Counted from the stretch's first letter, positions 18,020 through 30,593 are shown. The stretch: DNA of 64,000 nt from Mobilicoccus massiliensis (GCF_000826525.2 NZ_LN651331.1:682026-746025); one strand, 5' to 3'. Translations and numbers: made by a program. Notes: generated by a model not told the origin, from the sequence alone.

Positions 18020-18301
18020 GTGGCGGGTTCTTTCGGCAGGGTGGTTCGAGACGCCTGCCCATCGGCCCCGCGCCGAGCGCACCTGAGTGCGTTACCTCGA
18101 ACTCGTCACGATCGGGTCAAGAGCCGGTGACGACCCGTGCCCCGGCTGTTCGTCAATACCGCGCCGACACAACCGATCCGGTGCCGACGGCCTGCTGGCC
18201 ACGCATCCGCCGCACCTCGAAGATTTCGTGCGTCCGGCGTCGACCCGCTCCGAGATGACCACCACCCGAGACGCGAGCCGTCCGAATCCGGACGTCCGCC
18301 C
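18020..18301. other. Intergenic region between GH26 gene and glycosyltransferase
   Basis: About 280 bp upstream of the GH26 start and downstream of the glycosyltransferase stop, both on the minus strand. A purine-rich GAAAGAAC stretch just before the GH26 ATG could serve as a weak ribosome-binding site. No gene, convincing hairpin or repeat is seen; it presumably contains the GH26 promoter. Confidence 0.5.
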
Positions 18302-20482
18302 TCACCCGGGGAGGACCTCGGCGACCGGCGCGAGCGCGGTGCCCCAGCCGTACACGGCGAGCATGGCGTCGACCCGGTCCGGCGCCAGGGTCTCGGGGCC
18401 GGTGCGCAGTTCCTCGTCGATGGCCGCGCAGAACGCCGCGCGGTCCTCCGGCGTCTGCACCATCACGCCGTCCGGCAGACCGTCCAGACCGGACGCCCCG
18501 ACGACGGTCGACACCGACGGCAGGCCGTGGGCGACGTATTCCAGCAGCTTGATGCGAGAGCCGCCGCCCTCGAGCAGCGGTGCGACACCGAGGCGTGCGC
18601 GTTCGAGCAGCGGGGTCATGCTCGGCACGTCGGCCTCGACACGAACCCCGGGCGCGGCCTCGAGGCGGGCACGGAACGACTCCGAGGGGTTGCGACCGGC
18701 CACCGTGAGCACGACGCCGGGGTGTGCCTGCGCGAACGCGGCCCACTCCTCGCTCTCGACGAGCCAGAGGATGCCGTTGACGTTGGGGCGCCAGTCGAGC
18801 GCGCCGGTGAAGAGCAGTTCGGTGCCGTGCGGGTTCTCGGCCAGGGCCTGCTCGCGCCGCGACACCGCAGGCGGCGTGACTCCGTTGCGGGCGACCGCGA
18901 CCTGCGGGGCGCCGTCCTCCAGCGCCACCCGGCCGTCGTGCTCGGTGCACACGACGGTGGGATGCGCGGCACCGACCGTCTGCTCGAGCCGGCGCAGGAG
19001 ACGGGTCTCGATCTGCGCTGCGACCTTCATCGGGCCGGACTCGGCCTCCGCGCGCTGGCGCATGAGGTCGGACTCGACGTTGTGCGTGCTGAGCACGACC
19101 GGCAGATCGGCGGGAAGCAGGCTCGTCACACCGAACAGGCACGTGTGGTCGACGACGGCCGCACGGAACGGGCCGAGCGTCGCCAGGGTGTCGGTGACCC
19201 CGTCGACGAGCGCCGCACCGCACGTGCGGGGGGCGCCGATCGAGCGGTAGCGAGTCAGCGTGAGGGCATCGGCGAGCCGCGAGCGGGCGGGGGCCGCACG
19301 CAACGGTTCGAGGACGACCTCACCGTCGTCGAGCAGGCGCACTCCGGTGACCCCCGTGGGCGCGACGACGACGACGTTGGCGCGGCCCGCGAGCCACTTC
19401 GCGAGCGCCAGGGTGCGCAGCATGCCGCCGGAGGTGGCGGGCTCGCCGAACTCCTTGGTGACGAGAAGAATCGGTCCACGCGCGTCGTGACCGGCGTGGC
19501 GGCCGGGCGTCTCGGCGACGGCGGTCTCGGTCATCCGGCGATGGGCGACCTCGTCACCGCCCACGAACGCCCGCCCCGTGAGCAGACCGGTGGCCTGAGC
19601 GCGAAAGAGCGGCGCCATCTCGCCGTCACGGAGGCGCTCGCGCGCCGAGCGGGCGAGGTAACCGGCCGCGAGGGTCCCCGACATCACGGCCGCGGGGACG
19701 CCCGGGTGGTAGCGGCGTACGTAGTTGGTGAACGAGGCCCCCTTGAGCCGCATCATCTCGGCGGACGGAGCCCCGGAACCACCCGCACCGTGCGGGACGA
19801 CGACGTCCGCGCGCAGGATCTGCCGCAGCCCGGCGCTGCGCGCGCGCCGCCCGAACGACATGTCCTCGGAGTACACGAAGAACGACTCGTCGAACCCGCC
19901 GAGGCGACGGAACTGGGCCGTACGCACGGCCATGCAGGCGCCGGTGGTCCAGTCGACCGACAGGCGCTCCCCGCGGGCGGGTTTGCCGTACACCCCGACG
20001 CGGGGCCACCGCTTGTGCAGGCCGGCGGCGTAGGCGGCGGTGCGCCACACGTCCGGCTCCCACCCGGCCACGCCGATCTCGGGCTCCCCGTCGACACCGG
20101 TGACCGTCGCGGCGTGCGAGGCGGAGACGGGGTCGGCGTCGAGTCCTTCGACGAGAGCCCGCAGGTCGGCGACCTGTGGGCGGGAGTCGGGGTTGACGAA
20201 GACGACGTACTCGGCCTGCGAGGAGAACGCGCCGAGGTTCGCCGCCCGCGCGAACCCCACTCCCCCGCCGTCGCGGTAGCGCACCTGCGGCCTGTCGGCG
20301 GCCCACTGCTCGAGTCCGTCGACGCCGCGTCCGTTGTCGACGATCGCGACGGGCACCTCCGGCCCCCACATGTCGACGAGCGTCTCCACGTGTGGACGGC
20401 TGCGGTAGGTGACGAGGACGACCTCGTACGTGGGCGGGGTCGTGCGTCCCCGGACGTGCCGGGTGGCGTCGAAAGCGGTCAT
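18302..20482 (-). CDS. Two-domain glycosyltransferase (GT2 fused to GT4)
   Basis: A 726-residue cytoplasmic protein made of two glycosyltransferases. Residues ~18-285 are a GT2/GT-A domain of the rhamnosyltransferase (WcaA/WbbL-like) type: VVLVTYRSRPHVETL at the N-terminus, FVNPDSRP as the metal-binding region, and GACMAVRTAQF downstream. Residues ~300-720 are a GT-B domain of family GT4: LLVTKEFGEPATSGG with the acceptor loop, LLFTGALDWRPNVNGILWLV, and the donor-site stretch LGVAPLLEGGGSRIKLLEY with the family glutamate. The ATG at 20482 follows a GGGGAAGGG ribosome-binding site; the frame is open to 20590 without one. It is divergent from the polyprenyl-phosphate sugar transferase, and both probably act in building a surface polysaccharide on a lipid carrier. 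Confidence 0.88.
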   Translation of the reverse strand: MTAFDATRHVRGRTTPPTYEVVLVTYRSRPHVETLVDMWGPEVPVAIVDNGRGVDGLEQWAADRPQVRYRDGGGVGFARAANLGAFSSQAEYVVFVNPDSRPQVADLRALVEGLDADPVSASHAATVTGVDGEPEIGVAGWEPDVWRTAAYAAGLHKRWPRVGVYGKPARGERLSVDWTTGACMAVRTAQFRRLGGFDESFFVYSEDMSFGRRARSAGLRQILRADVVVPHGAGGSGAPSAEMMRLKGASFTNYVRRYHPGVPAAVMSGTLAAGYLARSARERLRDGEMAPLFRAQATGLLTGRAFVGGDEVAHRRMTETAVAETPGRHAGHDARGPILLVTKEFGEPATSGGMLRTLALAKWLAGRANVVVVAPTGVTGVRLLDDGEVVLEPLRAAPARSRLADALTLTRYRSIGAPRTCGAALVDGVTDTLATLGPFRAAVVDHTCLFGVTSLLPADLPVVLSTHNVESDLMRQRAEAESGPMKVAAQIETRLLRRLEQTVGAAHPTVVCTEHDGRVALEDGAPQVAVARNGVTPPAVSRREQALAENPHGTELLFTGALDWRPNVNGILWLVESEEWAAFAQAHPGVVLTVAGRNPSESFRARLEAAPGVRVEADVPSMTPLLERARLGVAPLLEGGGSRIKLLEYVAHGLPSVSTVVGASGLDGLPDGVMVQTPEDRAAFCAAIDEELRTGPETLAPDRVDAMLAVYGWGTALAPVAEVLPG

Positions 20483-20870
20483 GGCCCTTCCCCCAAGGTC
20501 CTCGAATGCTGCTGCCGGAGCGCTCAACCCTAGCCCCACCAGGACGCCCCGCGGCAACCGCGTTGGGATGCACACGAATCGCGAGATCACCGGGGCAGCG
20601 TGAACATCGTTGCTGCAGTAATGTGTCCATCAGGTCCAACGACCAGGTCGGACGTTCGGTCGCTCTTGGTGGCACGTCATGGGTGGCTGCGATCCCGCTC
20701 GGTCGCTACAGTAGGACCGCCGTCCAAGTCGGTCGTCCGTTCTTCCGGGTCGCAAGCCCGGCGCGCAGGACGTCGTCCGAGTCGGGCGTGAAGGGGAATC
20801 CAAGGGGAAACCGGGGGCTGAGGCAAACCGCACCGCGCCTCAGGCTGTGTCTGAAATTGGGAGGGTCGTC
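20483..20870. promoter_or_regulatory. 388-bp divergent promoter region and long leader of the sugar transferase
   Basis: Non-coding region between the divergent glycosyltransferase and sugar transferase genes. A weak -10-like TACAGT occurs at 20707-20712 on the plus strand; if used, the leader would be about 160 nt. That leader contains several potential hairpins: GGACG/CGTCC near 20767-20780, and CTGAGGC/GCCTCAG near 20818-20843. It also has a run of three related GGNAANCC elements (GGAATCC, GGAAACC, GGCAAACC) at about 20793-20830. I could not match it to a known riboswitch class. Confidence 0.35.
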
Positions 20871-22424
20871 TTGTCCATTCACGAACGCGAAGCCGCCACG
20901 CGCCCGGCGCACCGTCGTGCGCGACGCCCGCGTGTCGCGGTCGAGCGTGTGCAGGTGCCCGGGGGAAGCACCGCACACGGGCCGTCGATCGACGGCGACA
21001 TCTTCTCGGTCGCCTCGCGCGCCGGGTCGTGGTCGCAGAAGTACCTGCACCGGCTGGTCGCCTTCGACCTGCTGACCGCCTTCGTCACCGTCGGCCTGGC
21101 CCTCGTCTTCGGTCCGGGCCGCGCCGACATCAACTCCACGTACATCGTCGCGAGCCTCGTGATGCCGCTGCTGTGGATCGTCGCGCTGGGTCTCTCCCGC
21201 GCGTACGAGCGCCGTTACCTGGGCGTCTCCGAGGAGGAGTACCGCGCGGTCGGCCGCGCGGTCGTCGGCCTGCTCTCACTCCTCGCCATCGGCGGCCTGT
21301 TCGTCAAGGCGCAGTGGAGCCGGCTGTACGTCATCACCCTCGTCGTCGGCCTGTTCGCGCTCGGCCTGCTCGTGCGCCGGGCGATGCGGCACTGGCTGCA
21401 CCGCAACCGTCGCGAGGGCAAGCTCATGCAGCGCACGGTCGTCGTCGGCCGCGCCGATGCGGCCGCCGAGCTCATCCGTAACATCAAGAACTCGCCCGAC
21501 CAGGGCCTCGACGTCGTCGCGGTCTGCACCTCGGGCCTCGACACCGACTGGAACACCACCTCGGCCATCGAGGGCGTGCCGGTCATGGGCACCTCGGTCG
21601 ACGCCGTCTCCGCGGTCGACCTGTGTGACGCCGAGGTCGTCGCGGTCACGAGCCACCCCGAGCTCGCGGGCAAGGGCCTGCGACGCCTCGCGTGGGCGCT
21701 CGAGGAGCGCGATGTCGAGCTCGTCGTCTCCACCGGCCTGCTCGACGTCGCCGGTCCGCGCCTGTCGCTGCGGCAGTCGGCCGACATGTCGCTGCTGCAC
21801 ATCGAGCGTCCGGCGGCCACCCGCCGTTCGGTCATCCTCAAGAGCCTCATGGACCGCACGCTGGCCGCCATGCTCGTCATCGCGCTCTCGCCGGTGTTCA
21901 TCGCGATCGCGCTGGCGATCAAGTTCACCTCCCCCGGCCCGGTGTTGTTCCGTCAGAAGCGCGTCGGGGTGGGCGGCGAGTTCTTCACCATCTACAAGTT
22001 CCGCACGATGGTCGTCGACGCCGAGAAGCAGCTCACGTCGCTGCTCGCCCACAACGAGGGCAACGCGGTGCAGTTCAAGATGAAGAAGGACCCGCGTATC
22101 ACGCCGATCGGCACGTTCCTGCGCCGCTTCTCCCTCGACGAGCTGCCCCAGCTGTTCAACGTGCTCATCGGCAACATGTCGCTCGTCGGCCCGCGCCCGC
22201 AGAGCCAGGCCGAGGTCGAGCAGTACGAGCCCGATGCCATGCGTCGTCTGCACGTCCGTCCCGGCATGACCGGCCTGTGGCAGATCAGCGGCCGCAGCGA
22301 TCTCGACTGGGAGCAGTCCATCCGGCTCGACCTGCGGTACGTCGACAACTGGTCGCCCATCGTCGACCTGCAGATCCTCTTCCGCACGTTCAAGGCGGTC
22401 GTCACGAGCAACGGCGCCTACTGA
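20871..22424 (+). CDS. Polyprenyl-phosphate sugar-1-phosphate transferase (exopolysaccharide initiation)
   Basis: About 517 residues, of the WcaJ/CpsE-type bacterial sugar transferase family. Four N-terminal membrane helices (~45-165) are followed by a CoA-binding-like nucleotide domain (QRTVVVGRADAAAELIRNI). A further membrane segment (MLVIALSPVFIAIALAIKF) comes next, then the catalytic domain: SPGPVLFRQKRVGVGG, FTIYKFRTM, RRFSLDELPQLFNVL, GNMSLVGPRPQ and RPGMTGLWQISGRS. It transfers a sugar phosphate from a nucleotide sugar to undecaprenyl phosphate, the first step of exopolysaccharide assembly. The TTG at 20871 is preferred because GGGAGGG lies 6-12 nt upstream; a GTG at 20847 would add eight residues but has no visible ribosome-binding site. 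No polymerase, flippase or further transferase lies in the window. Confidence 0.9.
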   Translation: MSIHEREAATRPAHRRARRPRVAVERVQVPGGSTAHGPSIDGDIFSVASRAGSWSQKYLHRLVAFDLLTAFVTVGLALVFGPGRADINSTYIVASLVMPLLWIVALGLSRAYERRYLGVSEEEYRAVGRAVVGLLSLLAIGGLFVKAQWSRLYVITLVVGLFALGLLVRRAMRHWLHRNRREGKLMQRTVVVGRADAAAELIRNIKNSPDQGLDVVAVCTSGLDTDWNTTSAIEGVPVMGTSVDAVSAVDLCDAEVVAVTSHPELAGKGLRRLAWALEERDVELVVSTGLLDVAGPRLSLRQSADMSLLHIERPAATRRSVILKSLMDRTLAAMLVIALSPVFIAIALAIKFTSPGPVLFRQKRVGVGGEFFTIYKFRTMVVDAEKQLTSLLAHNEGNAVQFKMKKDPRITPIGTFLRRFSLDELPQLFNVLIGNMSLVGPRPQSQAEVEQYEPDAMRRLHVRPGMTGLWQISGRSDLDWEQSIRLDLRYVDNWSPIVDLQILFRTFKAVVTSNGAY

Positions 22425-22446
22425 GGCGCTCACCGCTCACTCGCGA

Positions 22447-22481
22447 GGGGCGGGACCACCGAAGTCCGGTGGTCCCGCCCC
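22447..22481. terminator. Bidirectional hairpin terminator between sugar transferase and octopine-type dehydrogenase
   Basis: Perfect 15-bp stem (left arm 22447-22461, right arm 22467-22481) around a 5-base loop, GC-rich, located 22 bp after the sugar transferase stop and 41 bp before the stop of the convergent gene. No T-tract follows, as is usual in very high-GC actinobacteria. Confidence 0.75.
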
Positions 22482-22522
22482 GCGTGTTCTGTGCGGTGGG
22501 ATTCACGTGTGGAAAGGCCGAC

Positions 22523-23596
22523 TCAGAGGGCCCGAACCTCCTCGGGCGTGAGGTGACCCAGGCCGAGATCGGCCGGCAGGCGTCGGCCCTGGGCACGAAA
22601 ATCGGTGTCGAGGACGATCGAGGCCATGGAGATGATCGTGTCGATGGCCGGGGTGGGCACGCCCACCTGGCGCGCGAGCTCGGAGGCGAAGACGAGGCCG
22701 TAGGGCACGTCCTCGGTGAGATAGCGGAACTCGAGCGTCGTCGGCGCCCGGGAGCCCCTGAACCCGATGCCGTGGTTGTAGCCGTAGAGGTAGTCGGGCC
22801 GAGACATGTAGCCCTGCCGGAATCCGATCTCGGGGTCGGGGAGGACGTCGACGCCGAGAGCGCGGCCCAGCGCGATGCGTTCGCCGTCCACGGCCTCGAT
22901 GAGGCGGGAGGAGGCCGGCGTCACGCCGTCGGTGTAGAAGAGGAAGCCGCCGCCGTTCTCGATGCGGCAGGCGTTGAGCAGCATGATCGCCGGGTGCAGC
23001 ACGGGGTTGCCGTTCTGCAGAGTGGTCTGCAGGACGTTGCCCGCCGCCTCCATGTACGGCCACACCCGCTGGAGGCGCTCGAGGATCTCCGATGTTCGGC
23101 TGCTGGGCAGCGCGGCGACGTACACCCCGTCCTCGACCTTGGTGGTCACCCGGACGACACCGGGCTCGACGAGCCGGCAGCCGTAGGGCAGGGTGCTCGT
23201 CTCGCCGATGAGGTGGCTCTCGTCACGCAGATCGACACCGAGGGCCTGCTTGAGGACGATGGCGCCACAGCACGCCGCGGGCAGCGCGACGAGGGCCGCG
23301 TCGGGGGTGAGCCTCCCCCGTAGCTCCTCCCCCATCGCCTCGTGGGCGTAGGCCGGCCCGACGACGAGCACGAGTTCGGCGCCCTTGACGGCCTCGTCGA
23401 GATCATGGCCTGCGTACCGGATCGGCGCCGTGCCCTCGAACTTCACGAGGCCCCGGATGTGCCCCGTCTCGGCGATGGCCGCGATGTTGTCGGTGAAGCG
23501 GGGAAAGTCCCACATCGCCACGTCGTGGCCCTGCTGGGCACAGTCGAACGCCGCGGCGGTCGCCCCGTTGCCGGATCCCATGATCGTCACGCGCAT
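22523..23596 (-). CDS. NAD/NADP-dependent octopine/nopaline dehydrogenase family protein
   Basis: A 357-residue oxidoreductase. It has an N-terminal Rossmann fold (MRVTIMGSGNGATAAAFD, GxGxxG at residues 7-12) and a C-terminal all-helical octopine-dehydrogenase domain recognised by NGNPVLHPAIMLLNACRIE and GYNHGIGFRGS. Family members reductively couple amino acids with keto acids (opines and metallophore opines) or oxidise related N-substituted amino acids. The substrate here is unknown, since no nicotianamine-synthase-like or transporter gene is adjacent. ATG at 23596. It is oriented the same way as hppD, whose terminator hairpin lies between them, so it is probably a separate unit. Confidence 0.85.
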   Translation of the reverse strand: MRVTIMGSGNGATAAAFDCAQQGHDVAMWDFPRFTDNIAAIAETGHIRGLVKFEGTAPIRYAGHDLDEAVKGAELVLVVGPAYAHEAMGEELRGRLTPDAALVALPAACCGAIVLKQALGVDLRDESHLIGETSTLPYGCRLVEPGVVRVTTKVEDGVYVAALPSSRTSEILERLQRVWPYMEAAGNVLQTTLQNGNPVLHPAIMLLNACRIENGGGFLFYTDGVTPASSRLIEAVDGERIALGRALGVDVLPDPEIGFRQGYMSRPDYLYGYNHGIGFRGSRAPTTLEFRYLTEDVPYGLVFASELARQVGVPTPAIDTIISMASIVLDTDFRAQGRRLPADLGLGHLTPEEVRAL

Positions 23597-23687
23597 GCGT
23601 CACACCCCTTCTGGTCGATCGTCCTGATATCGACCGAGCCTAGGCGTCGCAGCCGGTCCGCGGACCTCCCCGCGGTGCCGGACGTGC

Positions 23688-23723
23688 CTCGGCGCCGGTC
23701 ACCTGTGGGTGGTCGGCGCCGAG
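23688..23723 (-). terminator. Hairpin terminator downstream of hppD
   Basis: Nine-base arms CTCGGCGCC (23688-23696) and GGCGCCGAG (23715-23723), with an additional inner CACC/GGTG pairing (23700-23703 with 23708-23711). It starts 17 bp after the hppD stop on the minus strand, before the next gene's promoter space. Confidence 0.65.
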
Positions 23724-23740
23724 ATCGGGCGGATGTCTGC

Positions 23741-27986
<4,246 letters not shown>

Positions 27987-28084
27987 GTCTGCTTCCTCCG
28001 ACGACGAGTTGAGGGGTGGGAATGCGATAGGTCTACTGCGGTCGGCGTGGGACGCCGACCCTGGAACGGTGGTCTCGTGGGGGC

Positions 28085-28585
28085 CTAGGTGCGGGCACGG
28101 ACGGGATCGGACTCGGGAGCGGCAGGCCGCGGCCCCGCATCGCGATCGAGCCGGAGGAGGGCGATCGCCGCCTCGAAGTCCTCCAGCGTCTCGAAGTTCT
28201 GGTACACGCTCGCGAAGCGTAGATAGGCGACCTCGTCGAGCTGGCGAAGTGGTCCGAGCACCGCGAGACCCACCTCGTGGGCATCGATCTCGGCCTGTCC
28301 CGTGCTGCGCACCGTCTCCTCGACCTGCTGAGCGAGATAGGCGAGCGCGTCCTCGTCGACCGGGCGGCCCTGGCAGGCCTTACGCACGCCCACGACGACC
28401 TTGGTGCGGCTGAACGGCTCGGTGACCCCCGAGCGCTTGATGACGGTGAGGCCCGCCGACTCCGTGGTGGTGAATCGGCGACCGCAGGCGCCGCACTGAC
28501 GCCGACGGCGGATGACGACACCCTCGTCGGCGAGTCGGCTGTCGACGACACGACTGTCGGTGTGACGGCAGAACGGACAGTGCAC
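28085..28585 (-). CDS. nrdR: Transcriptional repressor NrdR
   Basis: A 166-residue regulator of ribonucleotide reductase genes. It has an N-terminal zinc ribbon with paired cysteines ([16 protein letters not shown] and [11 protein letters not shown]), followed by an ATP-cone domain beginning at about residue 46 ([20 protein letters not shown]) that senses ATP/dATP. The GTG at 28585 is chosen because family members begin VHCPFC or MHCPFC, and an AGAGGAG ribosome-binding site lies 6 nt upstream; the frame runs on to 28702 but that extension is not family-like. It is first in the operon with nrdJ, with NrdR-box-like sites upstream, so autoregulation is expected. Confidence 0.95.
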   Translation of the reverse strand: MHCPFCRHTDSRVVDSRLADEGVVIRRRRQCGACGRRFTTTESAGLTVIKRSGVTEPFSRTKVVVGVRKACQGRPVDEDALAYLAQQVEETVRSTGQAEIDAHEVGLAVLGPLRQLDEVAYLRFASVYQNFETLEDFEAAIALLRLDRDAGPRPAAPESDPVRART

Positions 28586-29080
28586 GGCGACTCCTCTCCA
28601 CACGATCGATGCCCCTCCCCGACGACGCCCGCCGACACGTGGTGCGGTCGTCGGAGATGCGGGACCCAGGAGGCGATCGGGATCCTGCCGGACCCGCCGC
28701 ACCTTACCTCAGACCCCTACATGTGGGAGAAGCACACTGCTGTAACTACTACATGTGGGATCGTAGGGCCCGAGAGCCTTCGAGACAAGCTCCGGCGCGT
28801 CGCGCCCGCCGGCCCGTGCGTCGAGGCTCGGAATGCCTCCGTGGCGGCCAACGGCTCGGTACCTCAACGCAATTCGACGCGCTCGCACGGCGGCCCGAAC
28901 GAACTTCCCCGACACGAGGAACCCCCGACTCCCGGACCGCCCGAGCAGCCTCGGGACACGCCTCCGGCAGCCTACGCGGCACCTGGAGGCACCGGCCCGC
29001 GATCCCCGGCATGCCGGGCGTTCCCTGACCAAGACTTGACCTTGCGCGCCGTGCCCGGCGCCCGAGCCGCATGACCGCGG
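28586..29080. other. 495-bp intergenic region upstream of nrdR
   Basis: No credible gene. The half nearer nrdR carries the two NrdR-box-like sequences (see separate entry) and a possible minus-strand -10 element TAAGGT at about 28703-28708. The half nearer the LysM gene has a 14-bp perfect palindrome (29005-29018, CCCGGCATGCCGGG) and a short GCGCCG/CGGCGC hairpin (29046-29061), either of which could terminate the LysM transcript. No cobalamin-riboswitch core was found. Confidence 0.5.
28714..28761 (-). promoter_or_regulatory. Pair of NrdR-box-like operators upstream of nrdR-nrdJ
   Basis: The 12-mer CTACATGTGGGA occurs twice, at 28717-28728 and 28749-28760, exactly 32 bp apart, i.e. about three helical turns. 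Each sits in a 16-bp window (28714-28729 and 28746-28761) that matches most of the conserved core of the published NrdR box, acaCwAtATaTwGtgt. Paired boxes at whole-turn spacing are the usual NrdR arrangement. A possible -10 (TAAGGT on the minus strand) just downstream would put the proximal box over the -35 region. Confidence 0.75.
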
Positions 29081-29503
29081 TCAGTCACGACCCGGGATGA
29101 TCAGCGCCTGACCGGCCATGACCGAGCGGCTGCTGAGCCCGTTGGCGAGGGTGATTCGCAGCACTGCGGCCTCGAGCGGCACCATCGGCAACTCGTCGGC
29201 CGCGATCTGGCTGAGTGTCTGCCCCTGCTCCACCGTGACGGCGTGCGTGGGCGGCAACACCGGAGCGGTGACCCGCGACCAGGCGAGCAGAGCGAAGAGA
29301 CTCACCACTCCGAACACGGCCAGCGTGCGCACCAGCCTGCCCCGGCGGGTGAGTCGCAGCCGACCCGGCGCGGATGCGCGCTGGACGCCTTCGCCCTCAC
29401 GCACGACGCGAAGATGACGCGGCCGCGACGGCGAGATGTCACCGTCGTGCGGACGCCCCCGAAGCGGCCACGCCACCGGGATCTGCGCTGCCTCGATCGT
29501 CAT
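29081..29503 (-). CDS. LysM-domain membrane protein, ChiZ/YneA/DivS-like SOS division inhibitor candidate
   Basis: A 140-residue protein. It has about 55 cytosolic residues, one membrane segment (LVRTLAVFGVVSLFALLAW) and a C-terminal LysM-type domain that begins AVTVEQGQTLSQIAADELP and ends GQALIIPGRD. The ATG at 29503 is preceded by AAGGAGAGG; the frame extends to 29596 but without a better site. Position and architecture (single membrane span plus LysM, divergent from lexA and followed by nrdR) match M. tuberculosis Rv2719c (ChiZ) and, more distantly, B. subtilis YneA, which are SOS-induced and restrain cell division. That role is inferred from synteny, and a LexA-box match lies in the shared promoter region. 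Confidence 0.8.
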   Translation of the reverse strand: MTIEAAQIPVAWPLRGRPHDGDISPSRPRHLRVVREGEGVQRASAPGRLRLTRRGRLVRTLAVFGVVSLFALLAWSRVTAPVLPPTHAVTVEQGQTLSQIAADELPMVPLEAAVLRITLANGLSSRSVMAGQALIIPGRD

Positions 29504-29836
29504 CGGCCTCTCCTTCTGTCGGTCGCCTGCGAGGGCGTTCATCTGCGTTCGAACATTCACCGCGGTCACGGCACACCACCTCGAGTGGCGACCCAACGAC
29601 GTCGCAGACGGATTCCGAGCACATGTTCTTCGAACTCACTTACGAGTATCACCGACGTGCGACACGCTGTCCACACCTGTCGCACATGTGTTTGAAACAT
29701 CTGTGCGATGAACCGTAGGATGCCCATACAGGTAGTGGAACAGCCACCACCGACAACCCTTCGCCCCCGACGAATGTGCAGGTCAGCCGGCATTCCCGGC
29801 GCTGTCGGAGTTTCGCAGCAGAGAGAGGACGCCCCC
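29504..29836. promoter_or_regulatory. Divergent lexA / LysM-gene control region with LexA boxes
   Basis: 333 bp between divergent genes. TCGCACATGTGTTTGA at 29680-29695 matches the actinobacterial SOS box TCGAAC-N4-GTTCGA at 10 of 12 positions and is the best operator candidate. A second, weaker candidate (8 of 12) lies at 29615-29630 (core GAGC-ACAT-GTTC). Both are placed to control lexA and the LysM gene together. Confidence 0.75.
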
Positions 29837-30538
29837 GTGGAGAAGGTCCGCACGATCCGCCACCGCGACACCCCCGGGCTCACCCCGCGCCAGCGCAAGG
29901 TCCTCGACTTCATCCGTGTGTCGGTGGACTCACGCGGCTACCCCCCGAGCCTGCGCGAGATCGGCGAGGCGGTCGGCCTCACCAGCCCGAGCAGCGTGGC
30001 CCACCAGCTCTCCGCGCTCGAACGCAAGGGCTACCTGCGCAAGGACCCCAACCGGCCGCGCGCCCTCGAGATCGTCGCTCCCCCGCCGGGTGCCGACGCC
30101 GCGGCGATCGCGCAGGCCATCGTCAACGGTCACGACGAGACCGGTGTACGCGACGCCCGGCCCGAGCCCGCCTACGTGCCCATGCTCGGGCGCATCGCGG
30201 CCGGGGTGCCGATCATGGCCGAGGAGATGGTGGAGGACATCTTCCCGCTCCCCCGAGAACTCGTCGGTGACGGGCGGCTGTTCCTGCTCAAGGTCGCGGG
30301 CGACTCGATGGTCGACGCGGCGATCTGTGACGGCGACTGGGTCGTCGTGCGCTCTCAGCCCACGGCCGAGAACGGTGACATCGTGGCCGCCATGATCGAC
30401 GGCGAGGCCACGGTCAAGACCTTCAAGCGTCGCGACGGCCACGTGTGGCTCCTGCCGCACAACCCCAGCTACGACCCCATCGACGGTGACGAGGCCACCG
30501 TGCTCGGCAAGGTCACGGCAGTCATGCGCAGCGTGTGA
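29837..30538 (+). CDS. lexA: SOS repressor LexA
   Basis: A 233-residue LexA. The winged helix-turn-helix covers residues ~12-75 ([27 protein letters not shown]). The self-cleavage site is Ala122-Gly123 in [10 protein letters not shown]. The catalytic dyad is Ser157 (VAGDSMVDA) and Lys194 (ATVKTFK). A linker of about 35 residues is typical for actinobacteria. The GTG at 29837 follows AGAGAGGAC and gives the family N-terminus; the frame is open to 29708 but that stretch contains the promoter region. It represses the SOS regulon until activated RecA triggers cleavage. It is divergent from the LysM gene. Confidence 0.97.
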   Translation: MEKVRTIRHRDTPGLTPRQRKVLDFIRVSVDSRGYPPSLREIGEAVGLTSPSSVAHQLSALERKGYLRKDPNRPRALEIVAPPPGADAAAIAQAIVNGHDETGVRDARPEPAYVPMLGRIAAGVPIMAEEMVEDIFPLPRELVGDGRLFLLKVAGDSMVDAAICDGDWVVVRSQPTAENGDIVAAMIDGEATVKTFKRRDGHVWLLPHNPSYDPIDGDEATVLGKVTAVMRSV

Positions 30539-30593
30539 CGCCTCTGCTCACGGGGTCCGTGGCACGTGGCCCACGCCACCGTAGGCTGGGGTC

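Noticed and set aside
18040-18062. T-loop-like GGTTCGAGAC suggesting a tRNA near the GH26 start
   Set aside because: No acceptor, D or anticodon arms can be folded around it, and it is within the signal-peptide leader region.
28586-28770. Cobalamin riboswitch upstream of nrdR-nrdJ
   Set aside because: The B12-box core (GCCACTG-type) and its surrounding pattern were not found; only NrdR-type repeats are visible.
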